Of a DNA stretch of 26,556 nt, positions 16,384 through 22,799 are shown in pieces; the first letter of the stretch is position 1, and every line of letters begins with the position of its first letter. A program made the position numbers and the translations under genes. The notes under the pieces were generated by a model. The model searched no databases. It had not been told where the DNA came from and was given only the letters and a program-made list of their open reading frames with translations. This stretch comes from Oscillibacter sp. (GTDB lineage: Bacteria; Bacillota; Clostridia; Oscillospirales; Oscillospiraceae): positions 1-26,556 of the forward strand of contig VSMY01000022.1 in NCBI GenBank assembly GCA_009773995.1, in the 5' to 3' direction.

Positions 16384-16441
16384 AGTATACTCCGAGAACG
16401 CGCCGAAGTATAATAGCTGTCTTTCACCGAGGGTTATTCCT
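16384..16441 (-). promoter_or_regulatory. Promoter with shared operator, for the VOC-SDR-MDR-isomerase operon
   Basis: Read on the minus strand from 16441: AGGAATA at offset 0, TATT at offset 26 (16415-16412), a poor -35 (TATACT, 16412-16407), a 17-base spacer and a good -10 TATACT (16389-16384). The offsets are identical to those at 1351 and 9513. The weak -35 suggests the promoter needs an activator. Confidence 0.65.
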
Positions 16442-16494
16442 GCTGGTTATGACTGGGCCCCAGCGGAGTTCTATACTTGTTGGGAATAACCCTC
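16429..16494. promoter_or_regulatory. Inverted operator pair between divergent operons
   Basis: GAGGGTTATTCC (16429-16440) is repeated in inverse as GGAATAACCCTC (16483-16494), a perfect 12-bp match whose centres are 54 bases apart, about five helical turns. A further TTTCA lies outside each arm. Each half forms the operator end of one of the two divergent promoters, and a small dyad, CTGGGCCCCAG (16453-16463), lies near the centre. This fits one regulator controlling both operons. Confidence 0.7.
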
Positions 16495-16539
16495 TATGAA
16501 ATCTGTGTATTGGAAAAAGTGCCGAAAAACTTATATGAT
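16482..16539 (+). promoter_or_regulatory. Promoter with shared operator, for the oxoacid/acetoin dehydrogenase operon
   Basis: GGGAATA at 16482, TATTGGA at offset 26 (16508), a weak -35 TGGAAA (16511-16516; TTGGAA one base earlier is the alternative with an 18-base spacer) and TATGAT at offset 52 (16534-16539). The geometry matches the promoters at 1351 and 9513. The weak -35 again suggests activation. Confidence 0.68.
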
Positions 16540-16599
16540 GAAATTAAAAGGAAACCGGCGCGGCCGGTCCTGAGCATTCGGAACAGGAGGATATTTTCA

Positions 16600-17568
16600 A
16601 TGGCAGACCGTTCTTTGTTACTGGAATTTTACGAGACTATGTACAAAAGCCGCCGCTTCGACGAACGCCTTTGGGATGCGTATACCAGCGGAAAGCCGCT
16701 GGGCATGACACACTTGGGCATCGGTGAGGAGGCGGTGGGCGTGGGCACCATGAAGGCATTTGGCCCCGACGATATTGTTTGCCCCCATCACCGCTCCCAC
16801 GCCCATCTGCTGGCGCGGGGCTGCAATCTCAACAGCATGCTGTCCGAGACGCTGCTGAAGGAGACAGGCGTATGCAAGGGCAAGGCGGGTGAGGCTCATT
16901 TTATGGACCTGTCCCAGAATCTCTATGTGCTGGGGGGAACTCTGGGCCCCTGCTACACCGTGCCTCTGGGCTTTGCCTACCATCTCAAACACGAGGGGAT
17001 AGGCAATATCGTGGTGGCCTACAGCGGCGACGGCTGTACCAACGAGGGCCCTTTCTTTGAGGGGCTGAACATGGCCAAGGCATTCAATCTGCCGGTTCTG
17101 ACCATTATCCAGAACAATTTCTTTGCCATCTCCGAGGACTTTCGCAAGATGACCGGCCTTCAGCGCTTAAGCACCCGGGCGGCGGGCTTTGAGATCCCCG
17201 GAGTCACGATAGAGAATGGGAACGATGTGGAGGCGGTCTATAAGGCGGCGCTGGAGGCCGCCGAATACGTCCGCAGCGGCAAGGGACCTATGATCCTGGA
17301 GATCATGACCTGGCGGCAGATGGGCCACGGGCCGAACGAGTCCGGTGTGAAATACAAGGACCCCGCCGAGCAGGCGATGTGGATGAAGCGGGACCCGCTG
17401 AAGCTGCTGACCGCCAAGCTGAAAGAGGAGTACGCCGCCGCGGACGAGGAGCTGAAAGCCCTGGAGGCGAAAGTGGACGAACAGCTGGATGCGGCCTGGG
17501 CCTTTGCCGAGGCGGCTCCCTACGCCCAGCCGGAGGTCGCCATGCAGCATATCTATGCCGGCTGCTGA
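16600..17568 (+). CDS. TPP-dependent 2-oxoacid/acetoin dehydrogenase E1 alpha subunit (AcoA-like)
   Basis: The 322-residue protein is a dehydrogenase E1 alpha chain: thiamine diphosphate motif GDG (143-145) closed by NN (172-173), the HHRSHAH segment near residue 65 and the GHGP segment late in the chain. With the beta chain it would decarboxylate a 2-oxoacid or cleave an acyloin/diketone and transfer the acyl group to lipoamide. The size and separate alpha/beta genes fit acetoin dehydrogenase (AcoA/AcoB) as well as PDH-type E1. The pathway context, with no central-metabolism genes nearby, favours a dedicated catabolic enzyme. ATG 16600 follows ACAGGAGG; an upstream in-frame ATG (16477) falls inside the promoter and is rejected. 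Confidence 0.92.
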   Translation: MADRSLLLEFYETMYKSRRFDERLWDAYTSGKPLGMTHLGIGEEAVGVGTMKAFGPDDIVCPHHRSHAHLLARGCNLNSMLSETLLKETGVCKGKAGEAHFMDLSQNLYVLGGTLGPCYTVPLGFAYHLKHEGIGNIVVAYSGDGCTNEGPFFEGLNMAKAFNLPVLTIIQNNFFAISEDFRKMTGLQRLSTRAAGFEIPGVTIENGNDVEAVYKAALEAAEYVRSGKGPMILEIMTWRQMGHGPNESGVKYKDPAEQAMWMKRDPLKLLTAKLKEEYAAADEELKALEAKVDEQLDAAWAFAEAAPYAQPEVAMQHIYAGC

Positions 17569-17580
17569 GGAGGTTATGGA

Positions 17581-18567
17581 ATGGAAACGAAAAAGATGAC
17601 TTACATGCAGGCCCTGCGCCTGGCCATGGACGAGGAGATGGCCAGGGACGAGAAGGTGTTCCTGGCCGGTCAGGACATAGGCGTCCTGGGCGGCGCCTAC
17701 GGCGTCACTGGCGACTTATACCACAAATACGGCCCGGACCGCGTCATCGATTCCCCCCTGGCGGAAAACGCCATCGTAGGACTGGGCATTGGTGCAGCCA
17801 TGTACGGGTGGCGTCCCATTGTTGAGATCATGAAAATGGATTTCAGCATGGTGTGTATCGACCCGATCTGCAATCACATGGCGAAATACCGCTATATGTC
17901 CGGCGGGCAGGTGGAGAAGATGCCCTGCGTGGTCCGCACGGCCATCGGCGGGGGCACCCGCAGCGGCCCGCATCACAGCCAGTCCATCTACCATCTCTTC
18001 GCCGCCTTCCCGGGGCTGAAGGTGGTCTGCGCCTCCACACCGGAGGATGCCAAGGGATTGCTGAAGGCCGCCATTCGGGACGACGACCCCGTGTTCTTCT
18101 GTGAGGAGAGCGCCGCCTACCGTATGAAGGGGGAGGTCCCCCTGGACCCGGATTTTCTGGTGCCCCTGGGCAAGAGCAGAAAGGTCTGCGAGGGCGGCGA
18201 CATCACCGTGGCGGGCATCGGGACCGCCATCCTCAAGGCGTCCCGGGCCGCCGAGTCCCTGCGGGCGGAGGGGATCGGCATTGATCTGATCGACTTGCGG
18301 TCCCTGCGGCCCCTGGACATCGATCCGGTGATCGAGTCCGTGAAGAAAACGGGCCGTCTCCTGATTGTGGACGATTACACAGAGACCTTCGGCATTACCG
18401 GTGAAATTGCCTTCCAGGTGGGGCACGCGGCCTATGCCTTCTTAAAACAGCCCATCGAGCGGCTGACGCTGCCGGACACGATCATCCCGGCGGGGCCCGT
18501 TATGGAGGACTGGGTCATGCTGTCCCCAGAGAAAATCGCGGCGAAGGTCAAGGCGTGCATCGCGTGA
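17581..18567 (+). CDS. TPP-dependent 2-oxoacid/acetoin dehydrogenase E1 beta subunit (AcoB-like)
   Basis: The 328-residue protein is the E1 beta partner: an N-terminal pyrimidine-binding domain (MTYMQALRLAMDEEM, LAGQDIG, SPLAENAIVGLGIGAA) and a C-terminal transketolase-type domain (GIGTAILKA, DLRSLRPLD, VDDYTETFG). It begins 12 bases after the alpha gene with GAGGAGG upstream, as expected for subunits made in equal amounts. Alpha2-beta2 E1 enzymes of this kind are cytoplasmic. Whether it acts on pyruvate, acetoin, a branched 2-oxoacid or a pathway-specific diketone cannot be decided from motifs. Confidence 0.92.
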   Translation: METKKMTYMQALRLAMDEEMARDEKVFLAGQDIGVLGGAYGVTGDLYHKYGPDRVIDSPLAENAIVGLGIGAAMYGWRPIVEIMKMDFSMVCIDPICNHMAKYRYMSGGQVEKMPCVVRTAIGGGTRSGPHHSQSIYHLFAAFPGLKVVCASTPEDAKGLLKAAIRDDDPVFFCEESAAYRMKGEVPLDPDFLVPLGKSRKVCEGGDITVAGIGTAILKASRAAESLRAEGIGIDLIDLRSLRPLDIDPVIESVKKTGRLLIVDDYTETFGITGEIAFQVGHAAYAFLKQPIERLTLPDTIIPAGPVMEDWVMLSPEKIAAKVKACIA

Positions 18568-18593
18568 GCGAAACACAGAAAACGTTGAAACAC

Positions 18594-18622
18594 GGCCATA
18601 TGGGAACAGACGCCATATGGCC
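18594..18622 (+). other. Intercistronic hairpin between E1 beta and the lipoyl protein
   Basis: GGCCATATGG (18594-18603) pairs with CCATATGGCC (18613-18622) around a 9-base loop. Both arms contain the palindrome CCATATGG. It is in the only sizeable gap of the dehydrogenase operon (18568-18646), 24 bases before the lipoyl protein start and just before its ribosome site. It could tune the level of the carrier relative to E1, or protect the downstream message. Confidence 0.5.
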
Positions 18623-18646
18623 CATTATTTGAAAGGAGTATGTATT

Positions 18647-18910
18647 ATGGCAAGAGTAATTGTGATGCCCAAGATGGGCGAGGCGATGGAAGAGGGTCAG
18701 GTAACTTCCTGGCTGTGCAAAGAGGGCGACAAGGTGGAGAAGAACCAGCCCCTCTTCGAGCTGGAGACGGACAAGACCACCATGGAGTTCCCCTGCCCCG
18801 AGGACGGGACCGTGCTGAAAATCATGGCGGAGTGCGGCGAGGATATCGCCTGCGGCACGCCCATCGCGGTAATCGGTGCGCCGGGCGAGGACATCTCCGG
18901 CCTGATCTGA
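18647..18910 (+). CDS. Free-standing lipoyl-domain carrier protein
   Basis: An 87-residue protein that is a single lipoyl domain and little more: VIVMPKMGEAMEEG at the start, the lipoylation loop ETDKTTMEF with Lys43 as attachment site, and the closing GTPIAVIG strand. In ordinary E2 proteins this domain is fused in front of a subunit-binding domain and the catalytic core; here it has its own gene, with the catalytic core encoded next door. It would shuttle the acyl group from E1 to E2 and be reoxidised by E3. The ATG at 18647 follows GAAAGGAG; an ATG at 18640 is in another frame. Confidence 0.92.
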   Translation: MARVIVMPKMGEAMEEGQVTSWLCKEGDKVEKNQPLFELETDKTTMEFPCPEDGTVLKIMAECGEDIACGTPIAVIGAPGEDISGLI

Positions 18911-18923
18911 CAGGGAGGAACTC

Positions 18924-19625
18924 ATGATCGAAGTGCGTGAGACGATCCCTTATAAAGGCGTTCGGAAAATGATTGGCAAGCGGATGGAGATCAGCGGATC
19001 CTATCCCATGACCTATCAGGGCATGTATGTGGACGTGACGGATCTGCTGGCCTTCCGCAAGAAGGTGAACGCGGAGCGGGGCGCGGCGCTGACGTTGAAC
19101 GACTTCCTTGTCAAGGCGGTCAGCATCGCATTGCAGCGGACCCCCATCATGAATTCCGGCTTCAATGAAGACATGACGCAGATCCAAGTCTACAGCAATT
19201 ATAATATCAGTGTGATGACCGCCTCGGACCGGGGCTTGGTGGCCCCGGTGGTAAAGGAGACGGAGAAAAAGGACGTTTTCCAGATCTCCGCCGAAATGAA
19301 GCGGCTGATCGAGAAGGCCAATGCCGGAAAGCTGATGCCGGATGATTATTCCGGCGGAACCTTTGGCGTCACCAACCTGGGCAAGCTGAACTCCTTTGAT
19401 TCGGTGCCGCTGCCCCAGCCCCCTCAGCCGGCCATCATGGCCGCCTGCACGGCGAAAAAAATGCCCGTGGTCATTGAGAAGGACGGAGAGGACGTGATCG
19501 CCGTCCGCATGATGATGAAGCTGGTCATTGGCGGAGACCACCGCATTCTGGACGGAGACCCCCTGGCCGCCTTTATCAACGACATGAAAAAGCTGCTGGA
19601 AGCGCCGGAGGGCCTGCTGGACTGA
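18924..19625 (+). CDS. E2 acyltransferase catalytic core without lipoyl or subunit-binding domain
   Basis: The 233-residue product is only the catalytic domain of a 2-oxoacid/acetoin dehydrogenase E2. It starts directly with the core motif (IPYKGVRKMIGKRM) and ends with the active site GGDHRILDGDP (His206, Asp210). A full E2 is usually about 400 residues or more, with one or more lipoyl domains and a peripheral-subunit-binding domain, both absent here. It would move the acyl group from lipoamide on the small carrier to CoA. It begins 13 bases after the carrier gene with GGGAGG upstream. How E1 and E3 are held to the core without the binding domain is unclear. Confidence 0.93.
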   Translation: MIEVRETIPYKGVRKMIGKRMEISGSYPMTYQGMYVDVTDLLAFRKKVNAERGAALTLNDFLVKAVSIALQRTPIMNSGFNEDMTQIQVYSNYNISVMTASDRGLVAPVVKETEKKDVFQISAEMKRLIEKANAGKLMPDDYSGGTFGVTNLGKLNSFDSVPLPQPPQPAIMAACTAKKMPVVIEKDGEDVIAVRMMMKLVIGGDHRILDGDPLAAFINDMKKLLEAPEGLLD

Positions 19626-19654
19626 ACCTGTCCGCTCCAGAGACGGCGAGATAT

Positions 19655-19690
19655 GTTCAGCAGCCCGCCGCGCGCGCCGGGCTGCTGAAC
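19655..19690 (+). terminator. Strong hairpin after the E2 gene (possible terminator or attenuator)
   Basis: GTTCAGCAGCCCG (19655-19667) pairs with CGGGCTGCTGAAC (19678-19690), a perfect 13-bp stem with a GC-rich 10-base loop. A smaller hairpin, GCTGCC/GGCAGC, follows at 19708-19724. There is no T-run, so read-through into the hydrolase at 19767 is likely. Confidence 0.5.
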
Positions 19691-19766
19691 GCTTAGCGTG
19701 AGCGGAGGCTGCCGCTTAGGCAGCGGCACGGGGCCGCGGATATAGGCTCTAAGAAAGGGATATTTT

Positions 19767-20534
19767 ATGAAGCTCTATGCTCTGAACCTAGGGAAGATCG
19801 TCATGGTGGGGGACAACCCGGTGACCAAGGGCGGCGGGAAGGGCGGAGAACCTCCTGCCCTTCCCGTGCTTGCCTTTTTACTGGACACGCCCATTGGAAA
19901 GATCTTGTTTGACACAGGATGCGCGCCGGGGTGCATGGACGGCGTGTGGCCCGAGGAGATGTGCGTCAACCCATACGTGGAGGAGCCGGGCGGAGGTCTC
20001 CTGGACCGCCTGGCCCGGCTGGGCGTCCGGCCGGAGGATGTAGACTATGTCGTCCTCTCTCATCTGCACCTGGATCACGCCGGAGGGGCCCACTTGTTCC
20101 CGAACGCCACGGTCCTGGCGGAAAAAACGGAGTTGGAACAGGTCCTGAAGGACTTTAAAGAGGGGACGCTGGATATGTTCCACCTTGCCTGCGACGCGGA
20201 GCACTGGGCCGGTCTCCGCTGGCAGACGGTGGAGGCCCGGGAGACGGTTCTCTGTCCTGGCGTGACGGTGCTGGACCTGGGGCCCGGTCACTCCTATGGG
20301 ATGCTGGGGATGCTGGCGGAGCTGGAGGATGGGAACCTCTTGCTGGTGTCGGACGCCGTCTATTCCGCCGCCCACTTTGGGCCCCCGGCGCGGCCCTCCG
20401 GGGCGATGCGGGACGAGGCGGGGTATTTCGCCACAATCGAGTATCTGCGGGGCTATGCCGCGGAGCATGGCGCGAAAATCATCTACGGCCACGACATGGA
20501 CCAGGTCCGGGAATTGAGGAGCTGCTACGAATAG
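19767..20534 (+). CDS. Metallo-beta-lactamase-fold hydrolase, N-acyl homoserine lactonase-like
   Basis: The 255-residue product has the HLHLDHAGG motif (H99, H101, D103, H104), a VSDAVYS segment for the bridging Asp and a C-terminal YGHD His, the pattern of the AHL-lactonase (AiiA/AttM) and related lactonase group. It would hydrolyse a lactone or other ester in the cytoplasm. In this setting a lactone intermediate of the catabolic pathway is at least as likely a substrate as a quorum-sensing signal. The start at 19767 follows AGAAAGGG. It is the last gene of the dehydrogenase run, downstream of two hairpins with no promoter I can recognise, so it is probably read through. Confidence 0.87.
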   Translation: MKLYALNLGKIVMVGDNPVTKGGGKGGEPPALPVLAFLLDTPIGKILFDTGCAPGCMDGVWPEEMCVNPYVEEPGGGLLDRLARLGVRPEDVDYVVLSHLHLDHAGGAHLFPNATVLAEKTELEQVLKDFKEGTLDMFHLACDAEHWAGLRWQTVEARETVLCPGVTVLDLGPGHSYGMLGMLAELEDGNLLLVSDAVYSAAHFGPPARPSGAMRDEAGYFATIEYLRGYAAEHGAKIIYGHDMDQVRELRSCYE

Positions 20535-20561
20535 CAGCAAGCGGAGGACTTCCCCACTTCC

Positions 20562-20600
20562 CGCCCCGGGGTCCCCAAAAGGGGGCGTCGGGGCGTTCTG
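20562..20600 (+). terminator. Probable terminator after the lactonase-like gene
   Basis: CGCCCCG (20562-20568) and CGGGGCG (20589-20595) enclose an inner CCCC-AAAA-GGGG hairpin; TTCTGTT follows. It lies 27 bases past the stop at 20534 and separates this operon from the regulators. Between it and the promoter at 20724 I see nothing else. Confidence 0.6.
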
Positions 20601-20723
20601 TTAAGCCTGAGGGAATCCTGTGGAAAAGGAGCGTCAATGGCATTTCAGTATGAGACGCCGCGTCGGCATGGCGGCCGGGAGCGGCTTCGCCCGCACGTTA
20701 GTACTTCCTTGACAATCTTTTTA

Positions 20724-20751
20724 TAGACAATGCTGTGAAATATGATATAAT
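20724..20751 (+). promoter_or_regulatory. Probable promoter of the LysR pair
   Basis: TAGACA (20724-20729), 16-base spacer, TATAAT (20746-20751) in an AT-rich patch. It lacks the operator found at the five metabolic promoters. Transcripts from here would pass through the large inverted repeat at 20763-20890 before reaching the first regulator. Confidence 0.6.
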
Positions 20752-20762
20752 AAAATTCAAGA

Positions 20763-20890
20763 AAGCACTGAATAGATCCCCGCACCGTTGATTACAAACC
20801 TGTATTTACAGCCGATGCACGCAAAATGGCGGGAAGAGACCACCCAAACGGCGTGCATCGGCTGTAAATACAGGTTCTTAATCAGTGCTT
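20763..20890. repeat. Large nested inverted repeat upstream of the LysR pair
   Basis: A perfect 26-bp inverted repeat (20797-20822 against 20851-20876) with a 28-base loop, nested inside a second 9-bp pair, AAGCACTGA (20763-20771) against TCAGTGCTT (20882-20890). The arms are followed outward by GATTA and TAATC. It may be a small dispersed repeat or MITE-like element, or a leader RNA hairpin controlling the regulators. No transposase gene is present. Confidence 0.75.
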
Positions 20891-20936
20891 CCCCAACGCA
20901 TCGGCGGACAGTGAGCAGGAAAGGGGTGTGGAGGCA

Positions 20937-21845
20937 TTGGATATCCGAGAGCTGCAGTACTTCGTTCAGGTGGCGGATCTGGGAAATTACTCCCTGGCGG
21001 CGGAACAGCTTTATATCTCTCAGCCGGCGCTGAGCAAGGTGGTGCAAAAGCTGGAGTCGGAGCTGGGCTATGACCTGTTTTACACGGACCGGAGGCTGCA
21101 GAAGCTGACTCCGGAGGGCCGGGAGCTGTACAGAAAATCCCTTCGGGTCATACGGGAATTTGAAGAGATCGGGAATCTGGCAAAGACCGCCTCCGAACAG
21201 CAGATCGGCCTGGAGGGGCAAATTTATCTGGGCTTTCCACCAGCGGGGGGAAGCGCCTACTTCTGCGAGTTGATCGCCGGCTTTACCCGCCGGTATCCGG
21301 AAATCCGGATCTCCATCAAAGAGGAGAGCTCTTATCAAATCATGGCGGACATCGACGCGGGAATGCTGGATGTTGGCTGCGCCCTAGAGCCGGTCCCGGA
21401 GGGGAAGTACGACAGTACGTTTTTTGCCCGGGACGTCTCCCGGCTTGTTGTCAGCTCCCGGCACCGCTTGGCGGGAAAGCGGTCCGTCCGCCTGAAGGAC
21501 CTGGAGGGGGAGCCCTTTTTCCTGCTGGGGTCGGACTACGTGATCTTCAACAGCCTGAGGGACGCCTGCCGCCTGGAGGGGTTCGAGCCCAATGTGGCGC
21601 AGACGCTGGCCCAATGGGACTATATCATTCAAATGGTGCGGCTGGACCAAGGGGTTACGTTCCTGCCTGACTCGCTCCTCCAGCACTACCGCATCCCCGG
21701 CGTTTCTGTTTTGGATGTGGAGGGGTTTTCGGTGGCGGAGGACCTGTTTTTGATCACGGGCAGGGACAGCTACCACTCCCGCCGGGTGGACCTGCTGATC
21801 GACTACGCCGTCCGGTTCATGGGCCGGACCGAGGGGGAAGCCTGA
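20937..21845 (+). CDS. LysR-type transcriptional regulator 1
   Basis: About 302 residues: an N-terminal winged helix-turn-helix (LQYFVQVADLGNYSLAAEQL, SQPALSKVVQKLE) and a LysR effector-binding domain. LysR proteins usually activate or repress target operons in response to a pathway metabolite. The TTG at 20937 gives MDIRELQYF, the same start as the next gene (MDIREMRYF); a GTG at 20928 is the alternative and adds three residues. AAAGGGG lies upstream. The stop overlaps the next start by one base (TGATG at 21843-21847), so the two are co-translated. It is a likely regulator of the surrounding catabolic operons. Confidence 0.9.
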   Translation: MDIRELQYFVQVADLGNYSLAAEQLYISQPALSKVVQKLESELGYDLFYTDRRLQKLTPEGRELYRKSLRVIREFEEIGNLAKTASEQQIGLEGQIYLGFPPAGGSAYFCELIAGFTRRYPEIRISIKEESSYQIMADIDAGMLDVGCALEPVPEGKYDSTFFARDVSRLVVSSRHRLAGKRSVRLKDLEGEPFFLLGSDYVIFNSLRDACRLEGFEPNVAQTLAQWDYIIQMVRLDQGVTFLPDSLLQHYRIPGVSVLDVEGFSVAEDLFLITGRDSYHSRRVDLLIDYAVRFMGRTEGEA

Positions 21846-22774
21846 TGGATATACGGGAAATGCGCTATTTCGCCCGGGTGGCCCAGGACGGAAACTTTTC
21901 CGTGGCGGCCAGCAAGCTGGACATCTCCCAGCCCGCCCTGAGCAAGGTCATCAAGAAAATGGAGGACGAAGTAGGGGCGCCGCTCTTCCACATGTTCCAG
22001 CGCCGCCAGCGCCTGACGGACGTGGGGGAGCTGCTGCTGAAAAAGGTTGCCCGGGTCATCAACGAATATGACGGCATCGTGGAATCCAACGAGATGGACA
22101 AGATGATCTACCAGGGGCAGGTCTATCTGGGCATCCCCCCCATCGCGGGGACCTGCTATTTCAGCGAGTTCCTGGCCGGCTTTTCCCAGGAGTATCCGGG
22201 CATCAAGCTCCGCATTTCCGAGGAGGGGACGGAGCGTATCCGGGCGGACGTCTCCGCCGGACTGCTGGACGTGGGCTGCGTCAGCGCCCCGGTGTCAGAC
22301 AGCCTGTTTGACCATGTCCGCTTTGTCCGGGACCCGTACTGCCTAGTGGTCAGCACCCGGCACCCGTTGGCGGGCCGGACCTCCGTCCGCCTGGAGGAGC
22401 TGAAGCAGGAGGCGTTTATCCTCTCCGGCGAGGAATACGCGGTTTCCCACACCATAAGGGCCGCATGCTGCGAGGTGGGCTTCGAACCCAACGTAGCGCT
22501 GATCTCCTCCCGCTGGGACTTCATTGTGCAGCTGGTGCAGCAGGATTACGGCATCGCCATCCAGCCCAGGTCCCTGTTTGACCGCTTCCTCTTTCCGGGC
22601 GTCTGCGTCGTTCAGCTGGACCATCCCGCTATGGAGCACTCCCTGGAATTGATCACGAAACGAAACGCCGTGGTGTTTCGCAGCACCAACTGTTTTACGT
22701 CCTACGTCATGCGGCAGATCTCCGGCGGAGGCTTCCGCACCTCCTTCCAAGAGCCCATCACCTACATCGGCTGA
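21845..22774 (+). CDS. LysR-type transcriptional regulator 2
   Basis: A 309-residue LysR protein homologous along its whole length to the one before it: the same helix-turn-helix region (SVAASKLDISQPALSKVIKKME), the same G-Q-(I/V)-Y-L-G-(F/I)-P-P start of the effector domain, and SSRHRLAG/STRHPLAG and GFEPNVA segments in common. A tandem duplication is the simplest origin. The two may act as a heteromer or answer two ligands or two sets of operators. The start overlaps the upstream stop. The gene ends 25 bases before the end of the convergent E3 gene. Confidence 0.9.
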   Translation: MDIREMRYFARVAQDGNFSVAASKLDISQPALSKVIKKMEDEVGAPLFHMFQRRQRLTDVGELLLKKVARVINEYDGIVESNEMDKMIYQGQVYLGIPPIAGTCYFSEFLAGFSQEYPGIKLRISEEGTERIRADVSAGLLDVGCVSAPVSDSLFDHVRFVRDPYCLVVSTRHPLAGRTSVRLEELKQEAFILSGEEYAVSHTIRAACCEVGFEPNVALISSRWDFIVQLVQQDYGIAIQPRSLFDRFLFPGVCVVQLDHPAMEHSLELITKRNAVVFRSTNCFTSYVMRQISGGGFRTSFQEPITYIG

Positions 22775-22799
22775 GGAGACCCTCTCCTGATACAGCTTC

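Noticed and set aside
16340..16427. Longer N-terminus for the minus-strand VOC protein
   Set aside because: The extension covers the -10 box of the operon's promoter, adds sequence absent from the other VOC paralogues and has a poorer ribosome site than the ATG at 16337.
20709..20714. Perfect TTGACA upstream of the LysR genes
   Set aside because: No -10 box at 16-18 bases; the better pair is TAGACA (20724) with TATAAT (20746).
20788..21033. Small plus-strand frame (and minus-strand partner) with NLYLQPMHA...CIGCKYRF
   Set aside because: The recognisable part is simply the two arms of the 26-bp inverted repeat translated; the remainder overlaps the LysR gene in another frame.
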